Source: Anaerolineae bacterium (lineage in GTDB: Bacteria > Chloroflexota > Anaerolineae > JAFGEY01). Taken from it: a stretch of DNA of 7,851 nt. Location of the stretch: the NCBI GenBank assembly GCA_016931365.1, contig JAFGEY010000315.1:1-7851 (forward strand). Direction: 5' to 3'. Of the stretch, positions 5,744 through 7,851 are shown in pieces (positions within the stretch are counted from its first letter, which is position 1; the number at the start of each line of letters is the position of its first letter). Made by a program: the position numbers and the translations under genes. The notes below the pieces were generated by a model. That model was not told the DNA's origin. It did not search any database and saw only the letters and a list, made by a program, of their open reading frames with translations.

Positions 5744-6205
5744 ATGATCGACGGCGTAGAAATCAAAGAACTGACCCTCCGTCCCGACGACCGGGGCATG
5801 TTTACTGAAGTGCTCAAATCGACCGACTCGTTCGTCGACGCACACCCCTTTGCCCAAATCTCGCACACCGTCACCTATCCGGGCGTGGTCAAGGCCTTTC
5901 ACTGGCATAGAATCCAGAGCGACTATTGGTACTGCGTGACGGGCAACATCCGCATCGGGCTGGTCGACATCCGTCCCGGATCGCCAACCGAGGGTGAGAA
6001 AATGTCGATCTGTATCGGTGAGTGGGGGCGCAAGGTGGTTAAAATCCCGCCCGGCGTGGCCCACGGCTACCAGGTGCTGGGCCAGGAGCCGGCCCAGTTG
6101 ATCTATTACACCACCGAACCCTACAACCCGCAGCAGCCGGACGAGGAGCGCATCGACTGGGACGATCCGGCGTTGGGTTTTGATTGGACGATCCGGAATC
6201 GATAG
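5744..6205 (+). CDS. RmlC-like dTDP-4-dehydrorhamnose 3,5-epimerase family protein (short form)
   Basis: This is a 153-aa single-domain cupin of the RmlC family, whose founding member epimerises dTDP-4-keto-6-deoxyglucose at C3 and C5 in dTDP-rhamnose synthesis. Seen in the sequence: an N-terminal DDRGMFTEV segment (15-23), KAFHWHRIQSDYW (50-62) in place of the usual RGLHYQ, giving H53 as the likely catalytic-base position with H55 close by, VDIRPGSPT (74-82), IPPGVAHGYQVL (101-112), YYTTEPYNP (121-129) and IDWDDPALGFDW (137-148). Canonical RmlC is about 180 aa, so this is a short relative and could be another sugar-nucleotide isomerase or epimerase. The start is set by AAGGAG at 5731-5736, seven bases before ATG. 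No other rhamnose genes are in view, so pathway and substrate are open. Confidence 0.83.
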   Translation: MIDGVEIKELTLRPDDRGMFTEVLKSTDSFVDAHPFAQISHTVTYPGVVKAFHWHRIQSDYWYCVTGNIRIGLVDIRPGSPTEGEKMSICIGEWGRKVVKIPPGVAHGYQVLGQEPAQLIYYTTEPYNPQQPDEERIDWDDPALGFDWTIRNR

Positions 6206-6224
6206 GGGTTGAGGGAGATATAAT

Positions 6225-6271
6225 CTTTGTGTGTTTTTTCGCGCGCAAAGCGCGCGAAAAAACACACAAAG
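6225..6271. repeat. Perfect 47-bp palindrome (22-bp arms, AAA loop)
   Basis: The arm starts CTTTGTGTG, continues with six T and ends in CGCGCGC. The second arm, from 6250, is its exact reverse complement, with only AAA between. Every one of 22 pairs matches. It lies 20 bases after the RmlC-like stop codon, and TATAAT (6219-6224) touches its left edge. The alternating CGCGCGC part can favour cruciform or Z-like structure. It may help end transcription in both directions, but the T-run is inside the stem rather than after it. Confidence 0.75.
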
Positions 6272-6288
6272 TCCAATTTCTAGGTCTA

Positions 6289-6315
6289 GGCCTGGCCTTG
6301 ACAGGCCGAATTTTT
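6289..6315 (+). terminator. Intrinsic-terminator-like hairpin with T-run
   Basis: GGCCTG (6289-6294) pairs with CAGGCC (6302-6307) around a seven-base loop, followed by GAATTTTT. The stem is short (6 bp) but GC-rich and the T-run is correctly placed, so it can terminate the RmlC-like transcript about 100 bases after its stop codon. Confidence 0.5.
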
Positions 6316-6322
6316 GCGCTTT

Positions 6323-6347
6323 ACTTGGTGTAAAAAATACACCAAGT
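6323..6347. repeat. Perfect 10-bp-stem hairpin with A5 loop next to a GGAGG site
   Basis: ACTTGGTGTA pairs exactly with TACACCAAGT around AAAAA. The stem ends directly before GGAGG (6348-6352), so folding would place a ribosome binding site at the foot of the hairpin. It is the third stem-loop in this intergenic region. Confidence 0.6.
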
Positions 6348-6360
6348 GGAGGCAGCTCGT

Positions 6361-6468
6361 ATGAGTCGATTCAACGGCAAGCGATTGAACAACCACACCT
6401 TCGCACCTCTGGTACCCCAACTGGCACGGAATGCAAAAATCGTCTATAATCGACGTTGGCTAATGTAA
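6361..6468 (+). CDS. Possible 35-aa small ORF with a strong ribosome binding site
   Basis: An ATG at 6361 has GGAGG (6348-6352) eight bases upstream and opens 35 codons ending at TAA 6466-6468. The predicted peptide is basic (MSRFNGKRLNN at the start, IVYNRRWLM at the end) and resembles nothing I know. The ribosome binding site is as good as that of the real genes here. Against it, a promoter -10 for the next gene (TATAAT, 6445-6450) lies inside it and the ORF is short enough to occur by chance. A leader peptide or controller for the downstream restriction-modification gene is possible but speculative. Confidence 0.3.
   Translation: MSRFNGKRLNNHTFAPLVPQLARNAKIVYNRRWLM
6421..6450 (+). promoter_or_regulatory. 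Promoter of the nuclease-methyltransferase gene
   Basis: CTGGCA (6421-6426), an 18-base spacer and a perfect TATAAT (6445-6450) would start transcription near 6457, leaving a leader of about 55 bases before the TTG start at 6513. The -35 matches 4/6. Confidence 0.5.
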
Positions 6469-6500
6469 AACCACTGTCCGATTCCGGCTCTGGCCGAGTT

Positions 6501-6505
6501 AGGAG
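6501..6505 (+). promoter_or_regulatory. Ribosome binding site supporting the TTG start
   Basis: AGGAG lies seven bases before TTG 6513-6515. The only other in-frame start codon upstream is TTG 6456, with no comparable site. The frame closes at TAA 6447-6449. Confidence 0.65.
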
Positions 6506-6512
6506 CACAACC

Positions 6513-7851
6513 TTGACCATCTACACCCTGACCGACATTCTCAAGGGCAGCGACTATGCGCTGACTATCTTTTCTCAGGAAGAAATTGCGGCGCTGGCAA
6601 TTTTTGACCGCAAGGGCAAGCCCTACCTCAAGGATTTTGCCGATGGCACTGAGCGCCCGGCCAAGCCGGAAGAGATCGTGCGTCAACTGTTTCTCTGGCG
6701 CTTGTTCCACACCTATCATTACCCGCCCGGACGCATCATCGTGGAAAAGCCGGTGCAGTTTGGCTCCACCATCGGCCAAAAGCGCGCCGACATTGCCATT
6801 ATGGATAAGGACGACTCCCGCAGCGTTTACATCATCGTCGAGGTAAAAAAGCCCAGGCGCAAGGACGGCATCGAGCAACTCAAATCCTACTGCAACGCCG
6901 AGGGCGCGCCGATTGCGGTATGGACGAACGGCGGCGAACTGGTCATCCTGCACCGCGAAGACCCCAATCTCTATCGCAACATCTCGCACCTGCCCGCCGC
7001 CGCCCAAACACTGGCCGAGGTGATCAACGAACAGGTGACGATTGACGCGCTGCGCCAGCACAACCGCCTGGTGACGGAGAACCTGACCCTCAAAGAAATT
7101 ATCATGGATTTGGAAGACCTGGTGCTGGCAAACGCCGGGGTGGATGCTTTTGAAGAAGTCTTCAAGCTCATCTTTGCCAAGCTCTACGACGAGTGGGCCG
7201 CCGAAAACGACCCCACGCGCAAGCGCCTGGTGCAATTCCGCGCCGCCGGGGACACCCACAGCCAGCTTTACGAGAAAATCAACGTGCTGCTCCGGCAAGC
7301 CGACAAGCAATGGCCCGGCGTCTTCCACAGCGACGACAGGATTGACCTGACCCCGGCGCACCTGGCTGTGTGCGTCTCCTTTTTGCAAGACATTGTGCTG
7401 TTCAACTCTAACCTCCAGGTGATTGACGAGGCATTCGAATACCTGGCCTCCAAAGTTTCCAAAGGCGAAAAGGGGCAGTATTTCACCCCGCGCCCGGTGA
7501 TTGACATGGCCGTGCGCATGCTCAACCCCAAGTGGGGCGAGTATGTGGTAGACCCGGCGGCGGGCAGTTGCGGCTTTACGTTGCACGCCATCTTTCACGT
7601 CTGGGGCGGCGAGTTGACCGCCCGCCGGCCCGAAGACTGGCAGCGCGCATACGCCTCCGAAAAGGTCTACGCGCTGGATTTTGACCCGCGCAGCATCAAG
7701 ATTGCCAAAGCCATCAACCTGATCGCCGGCGATGGGCGCACCCACGTTTTCCGCGTCAACTCGTTGGACGCGACGCTGTGGGACGCCGAAGCCCGCGTGG
7801 GCCTACGCGACCGGCTGCACCACTACCCCGACGCAGCCCAGGAACAAGAAA
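6513..7851 (+). CDS. HsdR-N-like nuclease fused to N6-adenine DNA methyltransferase (3' truncated by window edge)
   Basis: The frame is open for 446 codons to the window edge with no stop. The start is TTG (MTIYTLTDILKGSDYALT). Residues about 1-150 form a type I HsdR N-terminal-like nuclease domain: KRADIAI with D93, then YIIVEVKKP giving E110 and K112 of the PD-(D/E)XK site, then QLKSY (Q122, Y126), the QxxxY motif of type I restriction nucleases. Residues about 190-320 resemble the helical N-terminal domain of HsdM (LANAGVDAFEEVFKLIFAKLYDEW). The methyltransferase starts at GQYFTPRPVIDMAV (321-334), followed by the SAM-binding motif DPAAGSCGFT (347-356) and the acidic LDFDP strand (D389, D391). 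The catalytic NPP(F/Y) motif and any specificity domain lie past 7851. There is no helicase between nuclease and methylase, unlike LlaGI-type single-chain enzymes. It is probably a combined restriction-modification protein, or a type I M subunit carrying an extra nuclease. C353 replaces a usual glycine in motif I. Confidence 0.87.
   Translation, partial: MTIYTLTDILKGSDYALTIFSQEEIAALAIFDRKGKPYLKDFADGTERPAKPEEIVRQLFLWRLFHTYHYPPGRIIVEKPVQFGSTIGQKRADIAIMDKDDSRSVYIIVEVKKPRRKDGIEQLKSYCNAEGAPIAVWTNGGELVILHREDPNLYRNISHLPAAAQTLAEVINEQVTIDALRQHNRLVTENLTLKEIIMDLEDLVLANAGVDAFEEVFKLIFAKLYDEWAAENDPTRKRLVQFRAAGDTHSQLYEKINVLLRQADKQWPGVFHSDDRIDLTPAHLAVCVSFLQDIVLFNSNLQVIDEAFEYLASKVSKGEKGQYFTPRPVIDMAVRMLNPKWGEYVVDPAAGSCGFTLHAIFHVWGGELTARRPEDWQRAYASEKVYALDFDPRSIKIAKAINLIAGDGRTHVFRVNSLDATLWDAEARVGLRDRLHHYPDAAQEQE

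Noticed and set aside
6219..6224. TATAAT next to the 47-bp palindrome as a promoter
   Set aside because: There is no -35 at a usable distance and no TGn extension, and the start would fall inside the hairpin.
6231..6449. 72-codon ORF starting inside the palindrome
   Set aside because: Its first residues are translated from the palindrome itself (the minus strand gives nearly the same peptide), and it runs through the terminator and second hairpin without a ribosome binding site.
6444..7745. 433-codon minus-strand ORF at the right end
   Set aside because: It is the shadow of the + strand nuclease-methyltransferase, whose frame carries ExK, QxxxY, GQYFTPR and DPAAGS motifs and is open to the window edge.

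Overview
The window is a GC-rich bacterial chromosome segment in which every supportable gene reads left to right on the + strand. GC-rich third codon positions, ACGCAAAG-type intergenic repeats and a GTAGGGGCGAAGC palindrome resemble what I remember from Chloroflexi (Anaerolineae-like) genomes. That assignment is an inference and no single gene proves it.

Left part (1-2977) is mostly metabolic. It holds the C-terminal part of a phosphoglucomutase/phosphomannomutase, then a complete 438-aa phosphodiesterase of the alkaline-phosphatase superfamily, then a 237-aa protein of unknown function with a faint, degenerate nuclease-like C-terminus. A 103-bp palindromic element with 19-bp perfect arms lies between the second and third genes and supplies the annotated start of the third.

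Middle part (2978-4544) starts with a sigma70-like promoter that now faces only the C-terminal remnant of a TIGR02391 (Ymh-like) protein. Next comes a repeat cluster made of two related stem-loop modules in opposite orientation. A 355-aa protein follows, with an unknown N-terminal domain, a proline-rich linker, about four membrane segments and a C-terminal four-CxxC zinc-finger-like region.

The accessory part (4545-7851) carries a two-gene cassette. It encodes a 73-aa protein overlapping a 229-aa AbiEii-like nucleotidyltransferase, is driven by an extended -10 promoter, and is bracketed by 36-bp direct repeats that are 28/36 identical. After a strong intergenic hairpin comes a short RmlC-like cupin epimerase. 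A 307-bp intergenic region then holds a perfect 22-bp-stem palindrome, a terminator-like hairpin, a third hairpin abutting a GGAGG site with a possible 35-codon ORF, and a TATAAT promoter. The window ends inside a large gene (6513 to the edge, TTG start) that joins an HsdR-like PD-(D/E)XK nuclease domain directly to an HsdM-type N6-adenine methyltransferase.

Taken together, the sugar-phosphate mutase and the RmlC-like epimerase fit cell-surface sugar metabolism. The nucleotidyltransferase pair and the nuclease-methyltransferase form a small defence or toxin-antitoxin neighbourhood rich in palindromes and repeat remnants. I see no rRNA, tRNA, CRISPR array or intact transposase.
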